Source: Anodontia alba
Taxonomy: Eukaryota; Mollusca; Bivalvia; Lucinida; Lucinidae
DNA: 64,000 nucleotides
Reading direction: 5' to 3'
Assembly (NCBI GenBank): GCA_964016985.1
Contig: OZ024826.1
Span: 4,889,552-4,953,551 of the forward strand
Of this stretch, positions 44,860 through 55,549 are shown in pieces; within the stretch, counting starts at the first letter, position 1; every line of letters begins with the position of its first letter. Under the pieces are notes generated by a model. That model searched no databases and was not told the DNA's origin. It saw nothing but the letters and a program-made list of their open reading frames with translations. The position numbers and the translations under genes are program-made.

Positions 44860-45477
44860 AGTCTAAAGACCAAGAATACAAATGAGGTTGGTGGTTGGTG
44901 CCGGCAAGTGAGCGTGGAGAACGGTGGTCATCATAAAACAGATATGTCGCTTGTCCGAGCTTTGTCAAGCTTTTTGAAAGGCAAAACTGTAGGTAGTTTT
45001 GGGGACGGACCTGGAGCATATAAAAGAGAGATTTTAAAATTTGGCGAAGTGAAGATTTACGATGCATATGACGGAGCACCGTTTTCCGAAGAAACGTCGA
45101 AAGGAAGGGTACAATTTATGGACTTAACTGTTCCACAATATGGCTTCCCATTTTATGACTGGATAATCAGTTTAGAAGTAGCCGAACACATTCCGAAAAA
45201 ATTTGAAACTATATACATAGACAATTTAGCGAGACATGCTAAAGAAGGCATCATTTTGAGCTGGGCTGTTCCTGGACAAGCAGGACTTAGTCATGTAAAT
45301 AACAGACCACTTGAATATGTTGTGAAAGTTATGGGCGAACAAGGCTTTGTGTTAAACCTATATGCTTCTAAGTTGCTACAGAAAGCTTCGTCGATTCAGT
45401 GGTTACAAAACAATATTAATGTGTATTTGCGTGAAAACACGACACAACTTGATATTCTTGAGTCTTGGTACACTTGA
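44860..45477 (+). CDS. Type II membrane methyltransferase-like protein, exon 2 (SAM-methyltransferase-like domain)
   Basis: Terminal exon after a TTGATTACAG acceptor, phase 0, ending at TGA 45475-45477; it adds 205 residues for a 272-residue product. It begins SLKTKNTNEVGGWC and contains a class I methyltransferase-like core: glycine-rich VGSFGDGPG (about residues 111-119 of the joined protein), the acidic loop IYDAYDG (about 133-139) and DWIISLEVAEHIP (about 167-179), which resembles the motif IV/post-motif segment of Methyltransf_23-type enzymes. Later segments include RHAKEGIILSWAVPGQ and HVNNRPLEYV. I recognise this as a metazoan family mostly annotated as uncharacterised methyltransferase-like. 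Substrate is unknown and catalytic activity is not demonstrated. An upstream methionine within the exon is not needed because the frame is open to the acceptor. Confidence 0.85.
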   Translation, partial: SLKTKNTNEVGGWCRQVSVENGGHHKTDMSLVRALSSFLKGKTVGSFGDGPGAYKREILKFGEVKIYDAYDGAPFSEETSKGRVQFMDLTVPQYGFPFYDWIISLEVAEHIPKKFETIYIDNLARHAKEGIILSWAVPGQAGLSHVNNRPLEYVVKVMGEQGFVLNLYASKLLQKASSIQWLQNNINVYLRENTTQLDILESWYT

Positions 45478-45593
45478 GTTAATTCGGACATTGATAAATA
45501 TCGCTTGCTGCTTGCTTCTACAAAGTATTTCAGAACGGACCTTCTGTCTCTGTATTGAAACATTACACAACACAACATGGAAAAAAAATCACT

Positions 45594-45916
45594 TACCGTA
45601 TTCTACTTAATTACCGCACATACCCCTATAAGCACACAGTCAAGCAATTCCATAGTCTTAAAGGTTACAGCCAGTGTTTCTTTTGAATTGCATTGACTTG
45701 TCCATGCAATTCAAATGAGTACCCATAGCATATGCATTTACAAAGAAAATCAAAAGAAAACACACAAAAAGTCGCACAAGTATCATAACATAAGTCCTTG
45801 GCTTATCTTTTTTTAAGTGTACTCTTAGTATAGGTGGATACATATTTTCCCACAACTTTTCCCAGTGATTTTGAAAAACTGAAGCGCACGATGCAGTAAT
45901 TAGGTCGAATACGATA
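45594..45916. mobile_element. MITE-4 copy 1
   Basis: Ends TACCGTATTCTACTTAATTA and TAATTAGGTCGAATACGATA. The centre holds GAATTGCATTGACTTGTCC and ATGAGTACCCATAGCATATG, a decayed half of the GGGTACTCATT hairpin. It begins about 115 bp after the methyltransferase-like stop codon. Confidence 0.82.
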
Positions 45917-45944
45917 TATATGAACCTCTTACAAGATTGCATGT

Positions 45945-46105
45945 GCGCCTTACGAAGACTCTGATCAGCCTTCGCATCAGCCTGATCAAAGTCTTCGCAG
46001 GACACTCTGTAGGTAGCCAAGGATACAAAGCGGCTTCAAGCGGACAGAAAAGAACCTGATCAGTCTGCCAGGATGTAAAGGTTGATCTGCGTCTTCGCCT
46101 GGCGC
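45945..46105. repeat. Two diverged Pal-B copies
   Basis: CTGATCAGCCTTCGCATCAG with GCCTGATCAAAGTCTTCGCA, then AGCGGACAGAAAAGAACCTG with AGGTTGATCTGCGTCTTCGC. Confidence 0.6.
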
Positions 46106-46691
46106 ACATGCAATCCCGAAGGAAATGCTGTGTCCCGGCTCATGTGTTTATGGTGCTTTACGACAAACGTTTGGCCGCAACATGAAATGATGGCCTTATT
46201 GTTGTGTTTTATACATGTAATAAAATGAATTGCGTTACGAAAAGTGTTCAAAGCTACAAACAAATCGTAATTTATTGACTGCCTTAGCGAACGTGTGACA
46301 AAGCTGTGTGTCTAGTTATTTATAAATTTCGTATGGTTGATACTAAAATTGAGAATACTACTATTAATCCATAGGCGAACAACAAAATTGTGACCAGCAT
46401 GCCCATAGGAAGTCGAGCCAGGGCCATGCCAGTACTCCGATATATTTTACATTAGATAAGTGTAGTCATTCATTTCTATTAGCGTGCAGCAAGGGCCTAA
46501 TCAGACTACAAAGACTGTTCTAAGCATTGATTGAATCTTCTTTCATACGGACGACACTTTTCTCTTTCTATGCATTTAATTCTTCCAAGGTAAAATGAAC
46601 ACATTAATTGTACATTTGTATATCCTAAAAGCTTTCGTTCAATCCTCATTTCTAGTTTATGTATATCTGTGGTACGTATGCTAAAATACAA

Positions 46692-46960
46692 GCCGGCCTC
46701 GGTTGGCCTTGTTGGATGCGCGTCCGAATGGTAATCAGGAGGTTGCTGGTCAAACCTTGTCGGGTCGGCAACATTATTTTGTGGAGATTTGATCATGAAA
46801 TATTTTCTACGGTCATTCTCTCCCTTCCGCCGATTCAAGAAGGGCAGATTCAAGAAGGGCAGTTGTCAGTTTCTTGCGAATGAATGTGCACAGTGGTTAG
46901 CCACTTCGAGAAATAAGCCTGCCCAGTATAAGTGTGGTTAGGAAAATTGACCACGCTCGA
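46692..46960 (+). mobile_element. SINE-A copy 5, 3'-truncated
   Basis: Begins GCCGGCCTCGGTTGGCCTTG with an altered A box; includes an internal tandem duplication of AGATTCAAGAAGGGC. It stops inside the body at CCACGCTCGA, after which unrelated sequence (TGTTACGCCC) begins. Confidence 0.8.
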
Positions 46961-48740
46961 TGTTACGCCCTAGGCTGCCAAGACGCACCGAGAGTAACCT
47001 CCAATTTGAATAAGCCCCGGGTTGGGCGATGCCTGACTGAAACACTACACAAAAGACTCTAACAAAGATAGAATTTTTACATATACTATTTACAACATAT
47101 ATTCACAATACAGATAACAATGACAATACACAATTCTAAACAAGTCTCTTCACGTTGGCACGGTTGGAGACTTATATTGGTAGATTACTTGATTTACCTG
47201 GCTTGCGTAAACAATTTTATACATTCAGTATAACCCCAATCACCGAAATCACCGAAATGAGAACTCTGTACCAATGCAAAGAAATTCCCTTCCCCTTCAT
47301 TATTATATCACGGTTACATGTTCGTCACAACGTTTTCCTTACTTCCCATCCTAGTGCACTATTTATTAAAGTTTGAGCTCTTATTTCACGCGATTTTTTC
47401 CCGCGGGACACATTTATTTTGTTTATTCTATTTAATTATAGCCTTTGTGTTGTTTCATATATATTATACTGGTCAGTACAACCTCGTATTGTTTATGATC
47501 CAGCCTCTTGCAGTTCACATCACTGTTAGATACTTACAGAGAATTGTTCAAACCATGTTTTGGTTTGTCAGCCTCTGCTCGACCTCTTGTTCTCTAGTTA
47601 GATACTAAACATAGTTTTGAGCATCGAAATGTTCTAGAAAGGACACAGCTACAATAAACAGAAAACAGACACAAAGGACATATCCTACAATAATACAAAA
47701 TAAAGTCTGCTATTATGATTCTACCAATTATTCTCCAATGACGCACGTCACCGTATAGAGTGAGTGACATTAATGACGTCGCGGCTGAATCCACGACACC
47801 ATGATACACACATCATTGACGCCGATGTTGCTCATCAGAGTCTTATTTCTCTTTCAATGACGTCGACGCGGTCGACGGTGAGTGTCCTCTAACCGTCGGC
47901 AACTTCGCCCACTTTGCATCATATGCAAACACCATTTCCATTCTACGGCTTTATACTGGTTATAATGTCTGAATGACAATGAGAGATATGATAATGTCTG
48001 AATGATAATCAGAGATCTGATATTCTCTTACCTTTTTTTTTTTTATGACATTCAAAAGTTGTAATCCTAAATATCACTGACATTACAATTGTTGAACACA
48101 CCCAACTGTCGAATTATGATAAGAGGGAGAGTATTTATCCAACTTTTAATAACTCTGCTCCCTGATCAGACGAAATAAGTTTCAATTACCTTTAAATTTT
48201 ACCTCATATTCCACAGACGGTAAAATAGTACATAATTTGTCTTAAAAGGCTAAGACAATTTAAATTTTCTCAATATAATTGATTTAAATAATTTTTAGCA
48301 TAAAAAATCTTGCGTATGTATGCGGGCATGTGCATGTCTGTATGTTCGTGCGTATGTTTACGTGTTGTGTATGCGTATGCAACACCTAATCTTTCTGCCT
48401 GCACGATTCATATGGTACCACACATAACAAATTGGCTATTCCGACCCGCACTGTTTTTATTCGTAAAAACTTAACTAAATCTTGCGTTTAGATATATGTG
48501 AAATATATATAACATATATCTAAACACGATCAGTTATCAAGTCGGAGCGGGCCAGATAACATGGGTCCGAAAAGGGCATAATCTTTTATTCGAAAATTTT
48601 ACATTTTTATGTCATTTTTTTTTAAAATAGAAAACCTTTGAAGAAGGCGAAAGCCGAAAGGCCTCAGGTAAACAAATCATTTGCACTGTTAATGATTAAC
48701 TCTCAACATATAGTTTAACGCCTATTATTTCAGCATCCTT
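46961..48740. other. No gene seen; possible decayed element start
   Basis: Begins TGTTACGCCCTAGGCTGC exactly where SINE-A copy 5 is cut, so something inserted there, but I could not find the other end. A palindrome (GCGTTTAGATATATGT facing ACATATATCTAAACACG) is at 48484-48530. Confidence 0.4.
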
Positions 48741-48797
48741 TTTTGGATCCAGTGTGCTACCAAAAACATTTTTTTGTTAGATGTTATGCTCCTTTTC

Positions 48798-48828
<31 letters not shown>

Positions 48829-48839
48829 GGTTTGGTGGG

Positions 48840-49320
48840 TTTCTGAGATATTAAGCCTTATACGAATTGCAGGGGACGGGGGGCATACCCCCGGGGATCC
48901 CCCATTTGGTGTCATTGGATGCGTCTTATCATAAGTTACAATATTACATATTGTTTAGGCGTGGGGATCTGAACAGTTTATGAGATAATAGGCCATTTAT
49001 GAAATGAAGGGGTGGGGCATACCGCTAGGGGACCCTTTGAAACCCCTTGCAAAACTTCATATCCATATTTGTCAGATCCCCAAATTTCAGAACAATCCGT
49101 CCAGTGGTTTCTAAGAACCCGTCCGGACAAAATTTGGGCGGATTTTGGTATGCCCCCAGGGGACCCTTTGAGACAGCCATTTTGAATTTTGAAACCTCTT
49201 GCAAAACCTAATATCTATATCTATCATATCCCTAAATTTCAGAACAATCCGTCCAGTTGTTACGGAGAACTCGTCCAGTCAAAATTTGGGCGGAAAGAAG
49301 AAGAAAAAGAAGGAGAAGAA
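48840..49320 (+). repeat. Diverged direct repeats ending in a GAA/A tract
   Basis: Two to three units with CCCAGGGGACCCTTTGA, CCAAATTTCAGAACAATCC and TCAAAATTTGGGCGG; the last runs into AAGAAGAAAAAGAAGG and then a long A-run to 49379. No genes seen. Confidence 0.65.
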
Positions 49321-49339
49321 AAAGAAAAAGAAGAAGAAG

Positions 49340-49381
<42 letters not shown>

Positions 49382-49499
49382 AAGAAGATTAAGAAAAAGA
49401 AGAAACGGAGCAAAAACAATATCCCAACTTCGTTTGGGAGACTTAATAAAAGTTATCATTCTTCTTACACAGATCACTCTGTCTTGGCCTATTCTTGAC

Positions 49500-50460
49500 A
49501 TTTTCTATAATCCTATCAAATATCATAAAATATTTTAAACGGCTACTGAGATATAGATAAAACAAACAAAGTGAGAGTTTTCACTGCTGTATGTGACACA
49601 ACCTTGCCCAAGTCTACAATTCTACCAAGTATTATAAACTCCACAGAAAAGGGTACATAACGGAGCAAAAATCATAGCCCCAGTCTACAATCCTACCAAC
49701 GGCAAGTATGACAAAATCCTTGGAAAATGGTACATAAAGGAAAAAAAAACATGGCCCAGTCTACAATTCTACCAAGTATGATAAAATCCATAGAAAAGGG
49801 TACACAAAGGATGAAAAAAGCATGGCCCCAGTCTACACTCCAATCAAGTATGATAAAATCCATAGAAAATGGTACATAACGGAACAAAAGCATGAGAGTT
49901 ATCATTCTAGTATGTGAAACTCTGTCTTAACCTAATATGTAATCATACCAAGTATCATTAATTATTCCAAACGGTGTCTGAGTTATAGCCTGAAAACGAA
50001 AACTATATAAAAGGGGAGATAACAAAACGAGGCATGAGTGTTGTTATTCTTATATGTGACACTCCGCCTTACCCAATTCTATAGTCCTATTAAGTGTAAT
50101 AATATTCGTTCGAGCAGCTACGGAGCTAGATACTTGAAATAAAAGGGGAGATAACTGGAAAACAAAAATTCTGAGAGATGTCATGTTTGCATGTATGTGA
50201 CACGCTATCCTATTCTATTATCCTACCTTGTATCAGAAGCATTTTCCAAACGGCTACTACGTTACAGACTGAAATCAAAAACAATCTATACAAAAAGAAA
50301 GACAACTGAAAAACAAAAGCCTGATAGTTATCCTTGTACGTGATACTCCGCCTTGCCCTATTCTATACTCCTACCTAGTATCATATAACTGTTTGACACG
50401 ACTAAAGAGTTATAGGCAATAAACGAAAAAAATCTATATAAAACGAGAGATAACTGGAGT
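49500..50460 (+). repeat. Array of diverged short units
   Basis: Recurring TCTACAATTCTACCAAGTAT, AAATCCATAGAAAA, GGTACATAACGGAACAAAA and GTGACACTCCGCCTTACCC, with increasing divergence to the right. No open frame of interest. Confidence 0.6.
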
Positions 50461-50461
50461 A

Positions 50462-50608
50462 TAAGAATATATCATGGGTGTGCGGGGTAGATAGAAAAAT
50501 CCGTCTCTAGGGTTACTGTCTGGCATCACGAGGCTTGCCGGGTGATGTCAGACTGTGATCCCGAGGGACGGACTTTTCTATCTTTCTCTCAAACTCATGA
50601 TAGATTCT
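50462..50608. repeat. Foldback repeat, arms of about 60 nt
   Basis: TAGATAGAAAAATCCGTC pairs with GGACGGACTTTTCTATCT; outer TATCATGGGTGTG pairs imperfectly with CAAACTCATGATA; inner GTCTGGCATCAC pairs with GTGATGTCAGAC. Sits at the end of the 49.5-50.46 kb array. Confidence 0.8.
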
Positions 50609-50810
50609 TTTTCTTGTATACTTTTCATTTTTGAAAGTGGGATTTTGATAATGCAGTCACTTCCATTGCAGAGGTTCGCTTTATCATGAAGATAATACCG
50701 TTACGATTAGTGTCATCAATACGATCAGTGACGTAAACCTTAACGATGGCATACCGTGGCATCCTATACAACCTGTGTATATCAAACACGTGAAAATTTC
50801 GATTTTTAGC

Positions 50811-51905
50811 TCACCTGAGCGAAAGCTCAGGGTGAGCTATTGTGATCACCTTCTGTCCGTCGTCCGTCGTCCGCTACAGTTTTCACCCAATCTTCATGAA
50901 TCTTGCTCAGAATGTTTCCCTCTATGAAATCTAGGTCGTTCGAAGCTGGGTCACTTGGGGTCAAAAACAAGGTCACCTGACCAAATAAAAGGAAAATAAA
51001 ATTTTGTTAACATTCTAGAGGTCACATTTTGAAGTAATCATAATGAATATTGCTCAAAATGTTTGTCATGATGATTTCTACGTCAAGTTCGAAACTGGGT
51101 CACTTGGGGTCAAAAATTAGGTCACCAGGCCAAATCAAAAGAAAACTTTGTTAACACTCTAGAGGTAATATTTTTTAAGTAATACCCATAAATATCGCTC
51201 AAAATGTTTGTCTTGTTGATTTCTAGGTCAAGTTCGAAACTGGGCCACTTAGGATTAAACACTAGGTCACCAGACCAAATCAAGGGAAAACCTTGTTAAC
51301 ATTCTAGAGGTCACATTTTCAAAGCGATCATCATGAATCTTGCTTAAATTGTTTATCGTGATGATTTCTAGGTCAGGTTCAAAAATGGGTTACTTAGGGT
51401 CAAAAACTAGGTCTAGGGGCCAAATCAAATGAAAACCTTGTAAACACTCTAGATGTCACATGTTTGTAGCAACCATCATAAATATTGCTCAAAATGTTTG
51501 CCTTGATGATTTCTAGGTCATGTATGAAAATGGGTCTGTTTTGGTCGAAACCTAGGTCACCAGGCCAAATCAAAGGAAAACCTTGTTAACACTCTAGCGG
51601 TCACATTTTTTGAAGTAATCATCATAATAATTACTCAAAATGTTTGTATTGATGATTTCTAGTCAAGTTTGAAACTGGGCCACTTGTGGTCAAAATTTAG
51701 GTCACCTGGCCAAATCAAAGGAAAACCTTGTTAACATTTTAGCAGTCACATTTTGAAGCAATCATCATGAATCTTGCTCAAAATGTTGGTTTTGATGATG
51801 TCTAGGTCAACGAAACTGGGTCACTTGGGGCCAAAAACTAGGTCACCAGGCCAAATCAAAGGAAAAATTTGTTAACACTCTAGAGGTCACATTTTTGAAG
51901 CAGTC
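50811..51905. mobile_element. Tandem-array element 2 (units of about 145 bp), right end lost
   Basis: Left end TTAGCTCACCTGAGCGAAAG and GTCCGTCGTCCGTCGTCCG match element 1, but the units differ: GGGTCACTTGGGGTCAAAAA, CCAAATCAAAGGAAAACCTT and TCACATTTTTGAAG recur about seven times. No CTCAGGTGAGC end is found before the next element begins, so it is truncated. Confidence 0.8.
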
Positions 51906-52971
51906 ATCGCTACATTTATTTGAACAATATAAATAGACATGTCACACATAGTTTATTCTTAAGTTTATACTAAACATGTTTCGCCATACGGCTCTTCATT
52001 GTGTAGTAATGAAACGTTGCTGACGTTGTTGCTTAGTGATTATGTAACGTGTCACATTTTTGCGTCAAACGTCATAAAAACAAGTAAAGATTAACGTAAT
52101 GCATTTTTAACACAAGGTAAAAGATAAAACGCGTGAGTTCCCTTGGATGTTTAGAAAAACTAAGAATTTTGCAGAAACTGAAATTATAATTAAAATCGAT
52201 ATGTTGACTTATGTACTGTTTAGACTTTAAAATGAAATAACAATGGTTCTTATTTTACCTTTGATCTCGAAATTTCCTTTAAAGAAATTACCGTTCTGAA
52301 ACAAAAGCAATTGTGAAACAGGTTTAACTTTTAACTGAAAAGGTATGTCTTAGACTATCTTGTATACTTTGTTAGGAAACATACTAGAGCTCGCGCAGAG
52401 CTGAAGTATCAAACTATCCATTATTATTTTATAAATGAAATCATGTCACTATATCAGCGTAAAACGTCATAAATCTCTTATTAAACCTAACATAATACAT
52501 TTAAATCGGGTTTGAAACAGTTGATAAAATACTTTTCCTTCGATAACCTAGCTGAAACACTTTCATAATTCATTTGAAAAAATGGGAAGATTTGAAATTT
52601 TGGATTTTCTGAACAACATGTGTCCAAATTTCAATGGACTTCGTCTTGTGGACGGATCCCTTATTTGCTGCGCGTGCACCGTGCACCGAGTTCTTAATTC
52701 ACCTCCCCCCCCCCACCCCCACCCCCTGTCTGACCTATTTTATATTTTCCACAGCCTTTACGAGTTATAACATATAAGATGTTCTCAAAGTAACATGACA
52801 TAGACTGACTGACATAAAATATTTTACCTTTGAAATTATACCTGTTACTTTCTGTGACATATTCTGCAATTGTACTTTTTACATTTGGTCACTTTATGTT
52901 CAATATTTATTAAGATGTTACTTTTAAAATCTGCTTTAGTCAAAAGCCTTTTCAAATATGGGGGCTGGCGT

Positions 52972-53217
52972 TTACTTTTCATATATATATGTTCGTGATT
53001 TTAGAATCTCTCTCATTATGTTATCTGCTGTAGGAATTGGTAGGTTGTTGGTAATAATGTTAAAATAATTCTGGATTTTGGGGTTTTGGGTGAAAACATA
53101 TGGTAATATTTCGTTTTCAGGTTTGTCTTTTACCAAAAGCAGTTTTCCTCTTGGAATAACTTTAGCTTTGCTTATTTTATCATCAATTAATGTTTTAGGA
53201 TAATCTCTTTTAAGCAA
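52972..53217 (-). pseudogene. Penelope-like element C-terminal-region fragment
   Basis: Minus-strand frame of 81 residues: KRDYPKTLIDDKISKAK, then RGKLLLVKD, VFTQNPKIQNYFNIITNN and ADNIMREILKS. This follows the pattern (R-x-Y-P-x-x-L-I, R-x-x-L-L, Y/Q-N-P-x-x-x-N) found after the reverse transcriptase in Penelope-like and related retroelements. It lies between the inverted repeats at 51959-52115 and 53560-53700. Confidence 0.5.
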
Positions 53218-53261
53218 GGATTTTCGAAGTTATTGCAAGCGGACTTTTTTACCGGTAAAAC

Positions 53262-53556
53262 GTTTGTTTGTTTGTTTGTGTTGAGGTTTTACGGCCCAGT
53301 CAACCCAATGGGGTCATGTCGAGCGCGGTCAGTTTACCTTACCACACATTTACTGGGCAGGCATAGTCCTCTAAGCGGTTAACCAGTATTGTGCACATTC
53401 TTTCGCCAGAAACTGACAACTGCCTTTCTTGAATCAGCGGAAGGGAGAGAATGACCGTAGAAAATATTTCATGATCAATCTCCACGAAAGAATGTTGCCG
53501 ACCTCGACGGGGGTTGAACCCGCGACCTCCTGGTCTCCAGTCGGACGGCGCATCCC
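53262..53556 (-). mobile_element. SINE-A copy 6
   Basis: Minus-strand copy with B box (GCGGGTTCAACCCCC) and AAACAAACAAAC tail, lacking the very start of the tRNA head. It interrupts the right inverted repeat of the Penelope-like remnant. Confidence 0.82.
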
Positions 53557-53658
53557 TTATGTTAACAAATGCATTACGTTAATCTTTGTCTGTCGCTAAG
53601 AAGCACCACGTGACATAATTACTAAGCAACAGCGTCGGCAACGTTTCATAACTACACA

Positions 53659-53679
53659 ATGAAGAGCCGTATGGCGAAA
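53659..53679 (+). ncRNA. Hammerhead-ribozyme-like half core (degenerate)
   Basis: ATGAAGA, stem GCC, loop GTAT, stem GGC, then GAAA: the CUGANGA-stem II-GAAA arrangement of hammerhead ribozymes, with A in place of the catalytic C3. The inverted copy at 51979-51999 on the minus strand keeps the same bases. Stems I and III are not convincing, so activity is unlikely. Confidence 0.3.
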
Positions 53680-54249
53680 CGCGTTTGGTATAAACTTAAA
53701 GGGGAACGCAACCGTAAGATGTATTGTGCTTTAAAGTAAAGAACTTTACAAACAATGTATTTTGACACAAATTTGATCAAAATCGGTGGACAATTAAATA
53801 GGTTATAGACAATTGAATTTTTAAACATTGGTAGAATGGGCCCCGCCATTTAGAATATTTAATGAGGTTTCGTAAAAATCAACATTTGTATCGTAAAGGC
53901 AGTTATTTTCATTAAATTTGTTTATTTTGGGGGAAATGACTGTTTATCAGTAGAATTGAAAGATTATTAAAAAACAACTGTAGCAAAATAACTTTTAAAA
54001 AACCCTTTATAATTTGGTTTATCATGTTTAATTTGGGCTGTGTGACGTCACAAAACTTACAATATGGCGGCATCCATGACAGCCATTTTAAATATATTTA
54101 AACCACCATAACTTCCTTATATCTAGGCCGATTTTGAAAACTCTTGCATCAAATTAAATGACTTGTTAAGCACTTTATATACTTAAAACTTAATTTGCAT
54201 TCCCCTTTAAGAATTAATCATTTGTGACATGTGAAGTCGTTATTCTTTA

Positions 54250-54268
54250 ATATATATATATATATATA

Positions 54269-54348
<80 letters not shown>
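54250..54348. repeat. (TA)n microsatellite, one interruption
   Basis: TA dinucleotides interrupted once by AAACA. Confidence 0.95.
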
Positions 54349-54353
<5 letters not shown>

Positions 54354-54613
54354 GATTTCGTCAGCTTTTTTTTTTCTAACATGACGTTAATTAAGAAATG
54401 GAGGTAATTTTTTAACGTTCATTGACATATGATTCTAACACCCCTTATTGGCTTTACATTTCTTGTCGTGCTTTATCTAAGGTATTTGAGCAAAGGAATT
54501 TCATCGCGCGCTATCAACGGGAAACCAGTCAGTTGCGAGAGTTGCGCCCCTGGTAACTATAGATGCTACCTTACAATATTGGTCGAAACATTCATATACA
54601 TAATAAATGATAT

Positions 54614-54817
54614 TACCGTATTCGACCTAATTACCGCACTTGCTCCTATAAGCGCACATTCAAGCAATTCTGTAGTCTTCAGATTACCGCCAGTGTAATT
54701 TTTGTCTACTTCTTCATATCAGTACATATGTTGTGGGTACCCATTTGAATTGCATCGACTTGTCCTTGAATTGCATCGACTTGTAAATGAGTACCCACAA
54801 CATATGCTTTATAAAGA

Positions 54818-54860
<43 letters not shown>

Positions 54861-55010
54861 AACATCGCATAAGCATTATTTGATAAGTCTTTTCGCAGTT
54901 TTTTTTTAAATTGTACCTTTAGTATAGGTAGGTACATATTTTACCATAAGTTTTCCCAGCATTTTTGAAAAACCTATGCGCACAGTGCGGTAATTAGGAT
55001 GATGACGGTA
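54614..55010. mobile_element. MITE-4 copy 2
   Basis: Ends TACCGTATTCGACCTAATTA and GGTAATTAGGATGATGACGG. The centre has ACATATGTTGTGGGTACCCA facing ATGAGTACCCACAACATATG, plus a short internal duplication of GAATTGCATCGACTTGT, followed by a long A-run. The hairpin core resembles that of MITE-1. Confidence 0.84.
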
Positions 55011-55344
55011 GTAAGACAGAAAATGATCTATGAACATTGCAGTTCTTTGGCCTTTTTACCTGATTAGTTCCTCAACAGGTTATACCATTCAAACACATTC
55101 GTTTTACTTCTTAGGTTCTTATATTACACCGTCAGCTGATTGCCGTAAGTTCTCCGCCATTTTTAATATTCGTATTCGTCATCGAATCTTGTACCTACGT
55201 AACCGTGTGACGTAATGCTTAAGAGGTATTGCCAACTAACATAGGGGAAGTCAAATTATAAAAATAATAAAAAAATCAATAAAAAAAGTCTCATTTATGC
55301 AAAAAAAAAAAAAAAAAAAAAAAATCGCTCAATGAGGGGTGTTA

Positions 55345-55545
55345 GAAAAGAAATAAATTATTTCGAACGCGCTCAAATGCCCCTGATAAAGCACAGTTGA
55401 GTTTGTTGAGTTTAGGTTGTATCCATCTGAGCATTCGCTCGCTGCGCTCGCTCGTGCTCAAATGGGTACCACCCAAACTCAACTGTGCTTTATCTTGGGA
55501 ATTTGAGCACGCTTCGGAAAATAGTTTATTTCACAAACAAAATCG
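55345..55545. repeat. Large palindrome, about 200 bp
   Basis: Outer arms share AAATTATTTCGAACGCGCTC and its inverted GCACGCTTCGGAAAATAGTTT; inner arms GATAAAGCACAGTTGAGTTT and AAACTCAACTGTGCTTTATC are complementary. The centre is a CGCTCGCTGCGCTCGCTCG-type tract. A related outer piece in inverted orientation is at 54433-54500. Confidence 0.8.
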
Positions 55546-55549
55546 GGTC

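Larger units (their letters stand above)
51959..53700. mobile_element. Penelope-like remnant bounded by inverted repeats of about 140 bp
   Basis: 51959-52115 and 53560-53700 are inverted copies of each other (AAGTTTATACTAAACATGTT against the reverse complement of AACGCGTTTGGTATAAACTT; both contain a CGCCATACGGCTCTTCATT-type block and an ATTAACGTAATGCATTT block). A diverged second copy of the left repeat, in direct orientation, is suggested at about 52440-52520 (CAGCGTAAAACGTCATAAAT). A SINE-A copy (53262-53556) truncates the right repeat on its inner side. Tandem and inverted terminal repeats are typical of Penelope-like elements. Confidence 0.6.

Noticed and set aside
46959..47900. Solo LTR beginning TGTTACGCCC
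   Set aside because: The left boundary is sharp because it cuts a SINE, but no matching right end or resumption of the SINE was found.
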